This document shows, one piece after another, positions 26,150 through 34,919 of a stretch of DNA of 64,000 nt. The translations under genes and the position numbers were made by a program. This DNA comes from CAVXDY01 sp963760715 (GTDB lineage Bacteria > Actinomycetota > Thermoleophilia > Miltoncostaeales > Miltoncostaeaceae), in NCBI GenBank assembly GCA_963760715.1, contig CAVXDY010000007.1, positions 806,001 through 870,000 of the forward strand, written 5' to 3'. Position 1 is the first letter of the stretch, and each line of letters opens with the position of its first letter. Under the pieces are notes generated by a model. That model had not been told where the DNA came from. It saw nothing but the letters and a program-made list of their open reading frames with translations, and searched no databases.

Positions 26150-28210
26150 ATGGCGCACCCCGACCCTGCAAAGATTCGGAACGTCGCGGTGCTCGGACAC
26201 CGCGGCAGCGGCAAGACCAGTCTTGTCGAGGCGATGCTTCACGCCGCCGGTGAGACGAACCGGCTCGGCTCGGTCGCCGAGGGCACGACGGTCTCGGACT
26301 ACGACGACGACGAGCGCCGGCGCAGCATGAGCATCACCGCCTCGCTCTGCCACCTCACCTGGCAGGACGTGAAGGTGAACCTCATCGACACGCCGGGCGA
26401 GCCCTCGTTCCAGGGCGACTGCCTCGCGGCCCTGCGCGCGGTGGACTCGGCGCTGATCGCGGTCAACGCCACCGCGGGGGTCGAGGTGCAGACGGAGCGG
26501 CTGTGGAGCCGCGCGGGGGAGCAGGGGGTGGCCCGCGCCCTGGCGATCACGATGCTCGACCGCGAGCGCGCCGACTTCGACGCGACCATGGAGGCCGTCA
26601 AGGCGCTGGCGCCGGGGGCCGTGGCGATCCAGATCCCGATCGGCCAGGAGGCCGATCACCGGGGGGTCATCAACCTGGTCTCGATGACCGCCACCACCTA
26701 CGCGCCGGGCTCGACCGCCGGCGAGACCGGCCCGATCCCCGACGAGCTGGCCGAGAGCGCCCAGCAGGCGCGCGAGGCGCTCATCGACGTGGTGGCCGAG
26801 AACGACGACAGCCTCATCGAGAAGTACCTCGAGGGCCAGGAGATCACGACCGAGGAGCTGATCGGCGGGATCCTGGCCGGGGTGGCCGAGGGGCGGATCT
26901 TCCCGGTCGTGTGCGCCGGCGGGGCGTCGGGCGCCGGCGTGGACCGGGCGCTCGACCTGCTCATCGAGGCGCTCCCGTCGCCCGCGGACGTGGGCTCGTG
27001 GACCGCGCTCGATCCGGAGTCGGGCGAGCCGGTCACGGTCACGCTGAGCGAGAACGGCTCCGCCACGGCCTACTGCTTCAAGACCGTGGCCGACCAGTTC
27101 AGCGGCCGCATCAACCTGCTGCGCGTCTTCTCGGGCACCCTCCCCAGCGACAGCCACGCCACCTGCGTGCGCAGCGGCTCCAAGGAGCGGCTGGGACAGC
27201 TCTTCACGCTCCAGGGCAAGGAGCACGTGCCGCTCCAGGAGATCGGGCCGGGGGACATCGGTGCGGTGGCCAAGCTGAAGGAGGTGGCCACCGGCGATGT
27301 GCTCGTGACCGGCGAGCCGGCGGTCACGTTCCCGCCGATCGTCTTCCCGCCCCCGCTCATGAGCTTCGCCGTCACGGCGCGCAACCTGGCCGACGAGGAC
27401 AAGCTCCACGCCTCGCTGCGCCGGATGAGCGACGAGGACCCCACGCTCGACGTGCACCGCGACGACCAGACCGGGGACTACATCGTGGGAGGCCTCTCCC
27501 AGATGCACGTGGAGGTCATCGCCGAGCGCATCGAGCGCCGCTTCGGCGTCGCGATGGACCTGGCGCCCCCGCACGTGCCCTACCGGGAGACCATCACGCG
27601 CGCGGCCGAGGCGGAGGGCAAGCACAAGAAGCAGAGCGGCGGCCGGGGCCAGTACGGCGACTGCTGGATCAAGGTGGAGCCGCTGCCGCGCGGCGGGGGC
27701 TTCGAGTTCGTGGACAAGATCGTGGGCGGGGCCATCCCGCGCCCGTTCATCCCCGCGGTGGAGAAGGGGGTCGTCGAGGCGATGCAGTCCGGCGAGCTCG
27801 CGGGCCACCCGGTGGTGGACGTGCGGGTGACGCTCTACGACGGCAAGCACCACGCCGTCAACTCGTCCGAGATGGCGTTCAAGATCGCCGGCTCGCTGGG
27901 GATGAAGGCGGCCGTCGCCAAGGCGGGGCCGGTGCTGCTCGAGCCCGTGATGCGGGTCGAGGTGACCGTGCCGTCCGAGCACGTCGGCGACGTGATGGGC
28001 GACCTCAACTCCCGCCGTGGGCACCCGCTCGGCATGGAGACCCGCGGCGGCGGCGAGGTGATCCGCGCCGAGGTCCCGATGGCCGAGATGCTCAGCTACG
28101 CGCCCGACCTGCGGGCGATGACCGGCGGCCGCGGCGATTACACGATGGAGTTCGATCACTACGCGCAGGTGCCGGCGCACCTGGCCGAGAAGGCGGCCGC
28201 CGCCGCATAG
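26150..28210 (+). CDS. EF-G-like translation GTPase (FusA2/EF-G2 type)
   Basis: 686 aa. G1 is GHRGSGKTSLVEAM, G3 is DTPGEPSFQGD. The usual G4 motif NKxD is replaced by TMLD (in ITMLDRERADFDATM), a feature seen in EF-G2-type paralogs. Domain IV residues ESGGRGQYG-type (KQSGGRGQYGDCWIKVE) and the C-terminal FKIAGSLGMKAAVAKAGPVLLEPVM and MLSYAPDLRAMTGGRGDYTMEFDHY match EF-G. It likely binds the ribosome but may not replace the main EF-G. Start has an AAAGG about 10 nt upstream; TAGACT at 26111 may be its -10. Confidence 0.9.
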   Translation: MAHPDPAKIRNVAVLGHRGSGKTSLVEAMLHAAGETNRLGSVAEGTTVSDYDDDERRRSMSITASLCHLTWQDVKVNLIDTPGEPSFQGDCLAALRAVDSALIAVNATAGVEVQTERLWSRAGEQGVARALAITMLDRERADFDATMEAVKALAPGAVAIQIPIGQEADHRGVINLVSMTATTYAPGSTAGETGPIPDELAESAQQAREALIDVVAENDDSLIEKYLEGQEITTEELIGGILAGVAEGRIFPVVCAGGASGAGVDRALDLLIEALPSPADVGSWTALDPESGEPVTVTLSENGSATAYCFKTVADQFSGRINLLRVFSGTLPSDSHATCVRSGSKERLGQLFTLQGKEHVPLQEIGPGDIGAVAKLKEVATGDVLVTGEPAVTFPPIVFPPPLMSFAVTARNLADEDKLHASLRRMSDEDPTLDVHRDDQTGDYIVGGLSQMHVEVIAERIERRFGVAMDLAPPHVPYRETITRAAEAEGKHKKQSGGRGQYGDCWIKVEPLPRGGGFEFVDKIVGGAIPRPFIPAVEKGVVEAMQSGELAGHPVVDVRVTLYDGKHHAVNSSEMAFKIAGSLGMKAAVAKAGPVLLEPVMRVEVTVPSEHVGDVMGDLNSRRGHPLGMETRGGGEVIRAEVPMAEMLSYAPDLRAMTGGRGDYTMEFDHYAQVPAHLAEKAAAAA

Positions 28211-28228
28211 GGCGCGGTTCCGTCCCAC

Positions 28229-28234
28229 TACGAT
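28229..28234 (+). promoter_or_regulatory. -10-like hexamer TACGAT, leaderless start
   Basis: TACGAT then 6 nt then the ATG at 28241. Confidence 0.38.
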
Positions 28235-28240
28235 GGCCTC

Positions 28241-29026
28241 ATGCTGGTCGCGCAGCTCGTCGCCGCCGTTGAGCGCCTGGCCCCCGCGGCGCTCGCCGAG
28301 GAGTGGGACAACGTCGGCCTGGTCGTGGGCCGCCACAACCAGCCCGCCCGCAGGCTCCTGGTCGCCCTGGAGCTGAGGGACGAGGTGCTGGGGGAGGCGC
28401 GCGAGCTGGGCTGCGACGCCGTGCTTGTCCATCACCCCCCGATCTTCCCGGCCCTGGCCGCGGTGACCGACGGCTCGGCCGCCAGCGAGCTGGTGCTGCG
28501 CGCCGCCGAGGGGCGGGTCGCGGTGATCGCCGCCCACACCAACCTCGACTCGGCCACCGGCGGCCTGAACGACGTGATGGCCGAGATCCTCGGCATCGGC
28601 GGCGTGCGGCCGCTGCGCCCCGACCCGGCCGTCCCCGAGTGCGGGCTGGGCCGCGTCGGGTCGGTGGGCTCCACCACCCTGGAGGGCCTCATCGAGCGCG
28701 TGCGCTCGGGGTTCGGCGCGGGGCCGGTGGACTACGCGGGGGATCCGTGGACGCGGGTGGAGCGCGTCGCGTGCTGCACCGGCTCGGGCGGCTCGTTCAT
28801 CACCGACGCCCGCGACGCCGGCGCCGACGCCTACGTCACGAGCGACCTCAAGTACCACGACGCCGACCGCGCGGAGGGCCTGCCCCTGGTCACCCTCCCG
28901 CACGCGCGCGCCGAGCGCGTCGCCATGAAGCGCTGGACCAAGTCACTCGAGCGGGCTCTGGCCCCCGAGGGGGTCGAGGTGGGCTTCGCCGAGGTCGACA
29001 CCGACCCCTGGCAGACGGCCTCGTAG
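28241..29026 (+). CDS. Nif3-like dinuclear metal centre protein
   Basis: 261 aa. EEWDNVGLVVG near the N terminus, VHHPPIF, AAHTNLDSATGGLND and the C-terminal region with TSDLKYHDADRA define the NIF3/YbgI family. These proteins form hexameric rings with two metals per subunit. GTP cyclohydrolase I type 2 activity is sometimes annotated but is doubtful. Its natural neighbour in many actinobacteria is a zinc-ribbon gene, which is absent here. Confidence 0.9.
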   Translation: MLVAQLVAAVERLAPAALAEEWDNVGLVVGRHNQPARRLLVALELRDEVLGEARELGCDAVLVHHPPIFPALAAVTDGSAASELVLRAAEGRVAVIAAHTNLDSATGGLNDVMAEILGIGGVRPLRPDPAVPECGLGRVGSVGSTTLEGLIERVRSGFGAGPVDYAGDPWTRVERVACCTGSGGSFITDARDAGADAYVTSDLKYHDADRAEGLPLVTLPHARAERVAMKRWTKSLERALAPEGVEVGFAEVDTDPWQTAS

Positions 29027-29061
29027 CGCCGGGCCACCCGAGGCTCGCGCATCCGCCCGGC

Positions 29062-29090
29062 TTGGACCTCCCTCGACCGGCCGGTAAAGT
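29062..29090 (+). promoter_or_regulatory. tRNA-Gly promoter
   Basis: TTGGAC (29062-29067), a 17-nt spacer and TAAAGT (29085-29090) form the best sigma-70-type promoter in the window, 11 nt before the tRNA. Confidence 0.65.
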
Positions 29091-29101
29091 GGACGCCACC
29101 T

Positions 29102-29175
29102 GCGGATGTAGCTCAGTTGGCTAGAGCGTCTGCTTGCCATGCAGAAGGTCGAGGGTTCGAGTCCCTTCATCCGCT
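29102..29175 (+). tRNA. tRNA-Gly (anticodon GCC)
   Basis: The 74-nt sequence folds as a full cloverleaf. Acceptor GCGGATG pairs with CATCCGC, the anticodon stem TCTGC/GCAGA holds a TTGCCAT loop with GCC at 29136-29138, and the T-loop is GGGTTCGAGTCCC. The discriminator base is T and CCA is not encoded. A promoter precedes it and a terminator follows 9 nt later. Confidence 0.97.
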
Positions 29176-29183
29176 CCTCCGAG

Positions 29184-29208
29184 AACCCGCTTGCCGAGCG
29201 GGTTTTCG
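29184..29208 (+). terminator. intrinsic terminator after tRNA-Gly
   Basis: AACCCGCT and AGCGGGTT form an 8-bp stem around a 5-nt loop, ending in a TTTT run and a second TTT 4 nt later. Confidence 0.75.
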
Positions 29209-29309
29209 CGTTTCTCGGCTCAGACCGCGGACGACCGGGGCGCAGCGCCTCCCCTTGTCGCCCCCTTGTGCGCTCCCGACGTAGCGCGGGAGCCGAACGC
29301 GTCACGGCC

Positions 29310-29533
29310 GCCGCGCCGCGGACGGTGTCCATCAACTCGCGAACGCACGCGTCCGCGTCGCGATGGACCGCGGTCCCGGTCCAGCGGAAGACTCGGATTC
29401 CGCGGCCCTTGAGCCAGCGGTCCTTCTCGGCGTCCTTTGACCGCTGCTCCCTGGTCTTATGCGAGTCATGCCCGTCGCGCTCAACGGCCACCGTGCCGCC
29501 GTCGTAGAAGCCCTGCGACCCATCAGGGGCTCG
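29310..29533 (-). pseudogene. DUF559 (VSR-like endonuclease) C-terminal remnant
   Basis: On the minus strand the stretch VAVERDGHDSHKTREQRSKD, then AEKDRWLKGRGIRVFRWTG, resembles the C-terminal half of DUF559/Vsr-like nucleases, including the conserved E.DG and R..L..G.RV.R patterns. A TAG at 29534-29536 cuts off the N-terminal half, and the frame then runs through the tRNA-Gly gene instead of stopping. It is a decayed fragment next to a tRNA. No start or function is claimed. Confidence 0.55.
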
Positions 29534-29580
29534 CTACGTGTTGGGCCCGGCCCTCTCGGAGAGACTTGACAACAAGGGCT

Positions 29581-29841
29581 TCATGACGTCGAGCGGGGGT
29601 GATCGGGCGGGTCGTCCGGAGCTTGAGGAGATGGCCTCAGCTCCCATCTCCCGAAGGCCCTGTCCTCGAGTTCCGCACGGCTTTGAGCCAGGGCGTCCTC
29701 GATGGCCGCCTCGCTGATCGGTGGCCCTTGCGCCCGGAGCTCGCGCAGCGAGGCGAGGGCCGCGAGCGTCCTGTGGCGATCCTCAGAGTCGGGCATCGGT
29801 CCCATATCGGCATCGTACGTGGAGGCCCCCAGGCGCCGCAT
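29581..29841 (-). CDS. hypothetical small protein
   Basis: 86 aa, no family recognised. The middle reads DRHRTLAALASLRELRAQG and SEAAIEDALAQSRAELEDRAF, an acidic helical pattern similar to small antitoxin-type proteins. It follows the DUF2283 gene by 36 nt on the same strand, so it may be a third gene of that unit. An alternative start is the ATG at 29796. Start and function are uncertain. Confidence 0.45.
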   Translation of the reverse strand: MRRLGASTYDADMGPMPDSEDRHRTLAALASLRELRAQGPPISEAAIEDALAQSRAELEDRAFGRWELRPSPQAPDDPPDHPRSTS

Positions 29842-29877
29842 CTCGCGAGCGAGGTCCGATCAGGACCTTCGGCGGGC

Positions 29878-30132
29878 TCAGGCGGCGGGGCGCCCGACCG
29901 CGAGTAGGGCCAACGCGCGGCTCACGACCTCGCTCTCGGGCAGATGCTCCAGGTTGACCCCGTGGGACACGTTCAGCAGCTCGATCGACACCAGCCGCCC
30001 ATCGGCGTCGTAGTCAAGCGCGCGGTCGCGGTCGAGGCGCACCATGCGCGCCGAGGCACCAGCTCCGAAGCCGGGGAAGTCAATGGCCAGGGCGTCGGCG
30101 GCCGGGTCGTACTCGACGCGGAGAGGCTTCAT
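29878..30132 (-). CDS. DUF2283-family protein, putative antitoxin-like partner
   Basis: 84 aa. The DUF2283 pattern is visible: LRVEYDPAADALAIDFPG at the N terminus and ALDYDADGRLVSIELLNVS in the middle. Proteins of this family are often encoded next to DUF4258 proteins; a toxin-antitoxin-like relation has been suggested but the biology is not settled. It lies 13 nt downstream of the DUF4258 gene. Confidence 0.78.
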   Translation of the reverse strand: MKPLRVEYDPAADALAIDFPGFGAGASARMVRLDRDRALDYDADGRLVSIELLNVSHGVNLEHLPESEVVSRALALLAVGRPAA

Positions 30133-30145
30133 GGGTCTCAGCGAA

Positions 30146-30382
30146 TCAGCCCGAGCGATCGAAGTCCAGCACGGTCACGATGATCCCATTGGCGGCGCGG
30201 ACGACTCCGAGGTTGCGGTTGTCCAAGAAGGCTCGGTAGAGCCGTGTCCCGTCTCCCTGATCGAGCGGGCGAGGGCAGAGGGCGATGACCGCGCCGACCT
30301 GGCCTGCGCTCACGTCTCGCAGGAGCATTCGCCGTCGCGCGTGGGCGCTGAACTCGAGGCCGAGTCCCTCTTCATCGCTCAT
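30146..30382 (-). CDS. DUF4258-family protein, putative toxin-like partner
   Basis: 78 aa. FSAHARRRMLLRDVSAGQV, then LYRAFLDNRNLGVVRAANGIIVTVLDF, is the DUF4258 pattern, a RelE/BrnT-like small beta fold. It is upstream of the DUF2283 gene on the same strand. RNA cleavage has not been shown for this protein. A longer helical frame upstream overlaps its ATG by 11 nt. Confidence 0.75.
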   Translation of the reverse strand: MSDEEGLGLEFSAHARRRMLLRDVSAGQVGAVIALCPRPLDQGDGTRLYRAFLDNRNLGVVRAANGIIVTVLDFDRSG

Positions 30383-30728
30383 GGCCGGACGATACGGTGG
30401 GGGGCAGATGGCCGCCGCGGCGGCGCTCTCGGGTCATAGCTCCAGCCTCATGCCGCGGTCGACCGGCTGTTGTCGGATAGCCCGCGCGGGTCCTCGACAC
30501 CGTCAACCGCTGGAGCGCCGCCGGACGCGCGCGACCCTCGTGCGCCGGCAGATCCCGCAGCTCCAATCGAAGGTCGGCGAGGACGCGCACCTGGACGTCG
30601 ATCGCCTCTCGAAGGGCCGGGCCGTGACGGCGACGACCGATCCAGCCGCGGCCCCCCAGCTCCTGCCGCGCCGAGGAGAGCAGGCGCCTCCGCGACTCGA
30701 TCTCGCGCTCCAGCGGATCGCGCGCCAC
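30372..30728 (-). CDS. possible small helical protein (weak)
   Basis: 118 codons from a GTG at 30728. The first 55 residues (PLEREIESRRRLLSSARQEL and REAIDVQVRVLADLRLEL) look like a helical protein with good third-position GC. The second half is low-complexity Arg/Pro/Gly and looks non-coding. No ribosome site is seen. Its end overlaps the DUF4258 start (ATGAGCGATGA). The stretch 30383-30937 otherwise holds no gene I can support. Confidence 0.25.
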   Translation of the reverse strand: MARDPLEREIESRRRLLSSARQELGGRGWIGRRRHGPALREAIDVQVRVLADLRLELRDLPAHEGRARPAALQRLTVSRTRAGYPTTAGRPRHEAGAMTRERRRGGHLPPTVSSGHER

Positions 30729-30937
30729 CTGAGCCGAAGACGTGGGCTCCCGATGACCGTCGCCGCCTCGCGCCGGGCGTTCTTGTCGAAGTGGTCGTCG
30801 CGAAGCTTGACCGGCGGCCGCCCGAGTGGACATGCTGGCCCCGGTTCCTCACGCCGCGCGAGGACGGGGGCGGCATCGCCGTCCCCAGTGAGGGGCGCCG
30901 TCCGTCCAGTCCGGCTCTCGACGTGACCGGGGGTGCA

Positions 30938-31644
30938 GTGGAGCACGTCGGCCGCCTCGAAGCGGTGATCCTCGACATGGATGGCGTGGTGACGGACACG
31001 GCGAAGGTCCACGCCCGCGCCTGGAAGCGCCTCTTCGACGAGTTCCTCGAGGCGCGCAGCGCGAGGACGGGAGCACCGTTCGAGCCGTTCGACGCCGTCC
31101 GGGACTATCTCGACTACGTCGACGGCAAGCCTCGCTACGAGGGTGTGCGCAGCTTCCTGAGCTCACGCGGGATCGAGCTTCCCGAGGGCGGTCCCGAGGA
31201 CGGGCCCGGAGGCCATGACCGTGGCCGGGCTCGGCAATCGCAAGGATGCCTACTTCGCCGAGCGGCTCCACGCGGACGGGGTCGAGATCTTCGAGGGCAC
31301 CGTGGAGCGCGTGCGGGAGGTGCGCTCCCGGGGCGCCAGCACCGCGCTCGTCACGTCCAGCAAGCACGGCCGCGAGGTCATCGCGCTGGCCGGCCTCGAG
31401 GACCTCTTCGACGTGCGGCTCGACGGCAACGACATCGAGACCCTCGGCCTCAGGGGCAAGCCGGATCCGGATCTCTTCCTGGCGGCGGCGTCCCGGCTCG
31501 ACGTCCCGCCGGCGCGCGCCGCCGTCGTCGAGGACGCGCTCTCCGGGGTCCAGGCGGGGTTCGCCGGGGGCTTCGGGCTGGTGATCGGGGTCAATCGCGG
31601 GGCCAACCGCGAGGCCCTCCGAGCGGGGCGGGGCCGACGTCGTC
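30938..31644 (+). CDS. HAD hydrolase domain, beta-phosphoglucomutase-like (apparent frameshifts)
   Basis: The N-terminal domain of a probable HAD-OtsB fusion. LEAVILDMDGVVTDTAKVHARAW holds the HAD aspartates. The frame changes after RGIELPEGGPEDGP by one extra base near 31208 and resumes as GLGNRKDAYFAERL, TALVTSSKHGRE, GKPDPDLFLAAA and VVEDALSGVQAG. A second extra base near 31630 separates it from the OtsB domain. Removing both bases gives one open frame from 30938 to 32490, 516 codons. Sequence error or a true shift cannot be told apart here. The GTG at 30923 is an alternative start. Confidence 0.75.
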
Positions 31645-32490
31645 GTGGACGACCTCGCCGAGCTGAGCGCCGAGGAGATCCTGACCCCGCGGGCGGACCT
31701 CCCGTCGGCGCTCGAGCGCCTTCCCGAGCTTGCCGGACGCCTCGCCGGGCGCCATGCCGTCGTGTTCCTGGACTACGACGGCACGCTCTCGCCGATCGTC
31801 GCCCACCCCGACCTCGCGGTGCTGGCCCCGGACGCGCGCGAGGCGATGCGGCGCCTCGCGCGCGTGGCGACGGTCGCCGTGGTCAGCGGTCGCGCCCTGG
31901 CGGGCGCGCGCGCGCTCGTCGGGCTGGACGACATCGTCTACGCCGGCAACCACGGCTTCGAGATCGAGGGTCCCGGCGGCACGGAGTTGTCCTACGAGGT
32001 GGGCGGCGAGTTCCTGGACGATGTCGTGCGGGCCAGGGACGTGCTGGGGCAGCGCGTGGGGCTCATCCCCGGCGCGTGGGTCGAGGACAAGTCCCACTCG
32101 CTCTCGGTCCACTACCGGCAGACCCCGGAGAATCGCGTGGCGGACGTCGAGGCGGCGGTTGACGCGGCCCTCGCCGACGCCCCCCGGCTGCGAAAGCACC
32201 ACGGCAAGATGGTCTTCGAGGTCCGGCCGCGGATCGACTGGGACAAGGGGCGCGCGGTTCTGTGGCTGCTCGAGGCGCTGGGCCTCGAGGGCGAAGAGGT
32301 GCTGCCCCTCTATCTGGGGGACGACGTGACCGACGAGGACGCCTTCCGCGCCCTGGCAGGCCGCGGCGTCGGTGTGCTGGTCGCCGAGGAGACGCGCGCC
32401 TCGGCGGCGGACTACCGGCTGCGGGACCCGGACGAGGTGCGGGAGTTCCTCGTGGGGCTCGCCTCGCGCCTGGAGGAGGTCCGCGAATGA
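31645..32490 (+). CDS. otsB: trehalose-6-phosphate phosphatase domain (OtsB)
   Basis: 281 aa from the first ATG after the apparent shift. FLDYDGTLSPIVAHPD (about residues 40-55) is the HAD nucleophile motif, followed by VVSGRALAGARAL, AGNHGFEIEGPGG and GDDVTDEDAF. It releases trehalose from trehalose-6-phosphate. After correction of one base it would be fused to the HAD domain upstream, an order known from mycobacterial OtsB1 (HAD, OtsB, GH65). Its stop overlaps the GH65 start as ATGA. Confidence 0.88.
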   Translation: MDDLAELSAEEILTPRADLPSALERLPELAGRLAGRHAVVFLDYDGTLSPIVAHPDLAVLAPDAREAMRRLARVATVAVVSGRALAGARALVGLDDIVYAGNHGFEIEGPGGTELSYEVGGEFLDDVVRARDVLGQRVGLIPGAWVEDKSHSLSVHYRQTPENRVADVEAAVDAALADAPRLRKHHGKMVFEVRPRIDWDKGRAVLWLLEALGLEGEEVLPLYLGDDVTDEDAFRALAGRGVGVLVAEETRASAADYRLRDPDEVREFLVGLASRLEEVRE

Positions 32491-34901
32491 CCCAGACGAG
32501 CGACTGGCTGCTCGTCTACGACGGCTTCGACCCGGAGGAGGAGGGGCGGCGCGAGGCGCTCTGCGTGCTGGGCAACGGCGGGTTCGTGACGCGGGGCGCC
32601 GCCGAGGAGTCGGAGGCCGACGGGGTCCACTACCCCGGCACGTACGTCGCGGGGGGCTACGACCGCCTGGTCACGGAGATCGGCGGCCGCCCCATCGTCA
32701 ACGAGAACCTGGTCAACTTCCCCAACTGGCTGCCGCTCACCTTCCGGCCCGAGGGCGGGGCCTGGTTCGCCCCGGGCGCGGGGGAGCTCCTCGCGTATCG
32801 ACAGGTCCTGGACATGCGCGAGGGCGTGCTCATCCGGGAGCTCCGCGTACGCGACGACGCCGGGCGCGAGACCGGCATCAGGAGCCGTCGCATCGTGCAC
32901 ATGGAGCTGCCGAACGTCGCGGCGATCGAGTACTCGATCACGCCGGAGAACTGGGCCGGCCGCGTCGAGGTCCGCTCGCTGCTCGACGGATCGGTGGTCA
33001 ACGCCGGCGTCCCCCGCTACCGGGACCTCACGTCCAAGCACCTCGAGATCATCGACAAGGGCCACGAGGGCCTCGGCGTCTGGCTCCTCGTGCGCACCGT
33101 GCAGTCGCGCCTCGAGGTCGGCATCTCGGCGCGCACGCGGGCCTGGCGCGGCGACGAGGAGGTCGACGCCGAGCAGCGCCTCGTGGAGGAGCCCGAGCGC
33201 GTCGGCACCGAGCTGTGCTTCGACATCGAGCAGGGCGAGACGGTCGTCGTCGAGAAGGTGGTGGCGCTCTACACGTCCCGGGACCCGGGGATCAGCGAGG
33301 CGGAGCTCGAGGCCCGGGAGGCCCTCGCGCACGCCGGGCGGTTCGAGGAGCTCCTGCGCTCGCACACGCTCGCCTGGAGGGCGCTCTGGCGCCGCTGCGA
33401 CATCCGGCTCGAGCCCGCCGCCGACGAGCAGCGCATCCTGCGCCTCCACATCTTCCACCTGCTCCAGACCGCCAGCCTCCACTCGATCGGCCGCGACGTC
33501 AGCGTCCCGGCCCGGGGCTGGCACGGGGAGGCCTACCGCGGGCACATCTTCTGGGACGAGCTGTTCGTGTTCCCGTTCTTCAACCTCCGCTTCTCGATGA
33601 TCACCCGCTCGCTGCTCCTCTACCGCTACCGCCGCCTGAACATGGCCCGGAGGGCGGCGCGCCAGGAGGGGTTTCGGGGAGCGATGTTCCCGTGGCAGAG
33701 CGGAAGCAGTGGGCGGGAGGAGACGCAGGAGGTGCACTTCAACCCCAACGACGGGACGTGGGGGGCGGACCTCAGCCGCCGCCAACGGCACGTGAACGCC
33801 GCCGTCGCCTACAACATCTGGCAGTACTACGCGGTCACCCGCGACCGCGACTTCCTCACGCACTACGGCGCCGAGATGCTGCTCGAGATCGCCCGCCTCT
33901 TCGACTCCATGACGACGTGGAACGACGTCACCGGGCGCTACGAGATCCACGGCGTGATGGGCCCGGACGAGTACTCCGAGACGCACCCGGACTACCCGGA
34001 GCCCGGCCTGCGCAACAACGCCTATACGAACGTGATGGCGGTCTGGGTGCTGGAGCGGGCGCTCGAGGTGATGGACCTGCTGCCGCCGCGTCGCGTCATG
34101 GAGATCGCCGAGCAGATCGGCCTCGGGGCCGAGGAGACGGAGCGCTGGCGCGACATCCGCCTCCGCATGACGGTGCCCTTCCACGGCGAGGGGATCATCA
34201 GCCAGTTCGAGGGGTACGAGCGCCTACCCGAGTTCGACTGGGAGGGCTACCGGGAGCGGTACGGGAACATCACGCGCCTGGACCGGATCCTGAAGGCCGA
34301 GGGCGACTCGCCCGACCGTTACAAGCTCTCCAAGCAGGCCGACGTGCTGATGCTGTTCTACCTGTTCCCGCCCGAGGAGGTGAGCCGGATGCTGGAGCAG
34401 CTCGGCTACCCCTTCTCGGATGACGCGCTCCGTCGCACGGTGGAGTGCTACCTGCCCCGCACCAGCCACGGCTCGACGCTCAGCTACGTGGTGCACGCCT
34501 CGGTGCTGGACCTGGTCAAGCACGACGCCGCCTGGGAGATGTTCACCGACGCCCTCCGGGGCGACGTCGAGGACATCCAGGGGGGCACGACGCGAGAGGG
34601 GATCCACCTCGGCGCCATCGGCGGCACGGTGGACATCGTGTTCCGCCACTTCGCCGGGCTCGACGCCACGGGCGACGTGATCTCCTTCCGGCCGCGCCTC
34701 CCCGAGGCGCTGAGCTCGCTGCGGGCGCAGGTCCGTCACCGCGGCCGCTGGTACGGCATCACGGTGACACGCGATCGGTTCCTGCTGTACGTCGAGGCCG
34801 GCGGCGACGGGCCCGTGCCCGTCAAGATCCTCGGCGAGCTGCACATGCTCGAGCCGGGGGAGCGCTTCGAGTTCGCGCTGGCGGCCAAGGAGCCGTCGTG
34901 A
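32487..34901 (+). CDS. GH65 family glycoside phosphorylase/hydrolase
   Basis: 804 aa. An N-terminal beta-sandwich (to about residue 280) precedes an (alpha/alpha)6 barrel. GAMFPWQSGSSGREETQ and the catalytic acid in HGVMGPDEYSE (about E495) are conserved, and the phosphate- or water-binding HGSTLSYVVHAS and GTTREGIHLGAIGGT are present. Family members act on trehalose, maltose, kojibiose or nigerose by phosphorolysis or hydrolysis. The tie to otsB by ATGA overlap makes trehalose or trehalose-phosphate the likeliest substrate. Confidence 0.9.
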   Translation: MTQTSDWLLVYDGFDPEEEGRREALCVLGNGGFVTRGAAEESEADGVHYPGTYVAGGYDRLVTEIGGRPIVNENLVNFPNWLPLTFRPEGGAWFAPGAGELLAYRQVLDMREGVLIRELRVRDDAGRETGIRSRRIVHMELPNVAAIEYSITPENWAGRVEVRSLLDGSVVNAGVPRYRDLTSKHLEIIDKGHEGLGVWLLVRTVQSRLEVGISARTRAWRGDEEVDAEQRLVEEPERVGTELCFDIEQGETVVVEKVVALYTSRDPGISEAELEAREALAHAGRFEELLRSHTLAWRALWRRCDIRLEPAADEQRILRLHIFHLLQTASLHSIGRDVSVPARGWHGEAYRGHIFWDELFVFPFFNLRFSMITRSLLLYRYRRLNMARRAARQEGFRGAMFPWQSGSSGREETQEVHFNPNDGTWGADLSRRQRHVNAAVAYNIWQYYAVTRDRDFLTHYGAEMLLEIARLFDSMTTWNDVTGRYEIHGVMGPDEYSETHPDYPEPGLRNNAYTNVMAVWVLERALEVMDLLPPRRVMEIAEQIGLGAEETERWRDIRLRMTVPFHGEGIISQFEGYERLPEFDWEGYRERYGNITRLDRILKAEGDSPDRYKLSKQADVLMLFYLFPPEEVSRMLEQLGYPFSDDALRRTVECYLPRTSHGSTLSYVVHASVLDLVKHDAAWEMFTDALRGDVEDIQGGTTREGIHLGAIGGTVDIVFRHFAGLDATGDVISFRPRLPEALSSLRAQVRHRGRWYGITVTRDRFLLYVEAGGDGPVPVKILGELHMLEPGERFEFALAAKEPS

Positions 34902-34919
34902 TCTCCCCGGCCGTGGGGC

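Noticed and set aside
25232..28903. A 1223-codon minus-strand open frame and other long frames, such as 43140-46397 plus and 9143-11530 plus
   Set aside because: They lie opposite well-recognised genes (sigma/EF-G-like/Nif3-like; acyltransferase; sufC-sufD) and have biased Arg/His/Gly composition typical of antisense frames in GC-rich DNA.
28943..29491. A full-length DUF559 gene read through tRNA-Gly
   Set aside because: The frame continues through the tRNA and its N-terminal half is cut by a stop; treated as a remnant.
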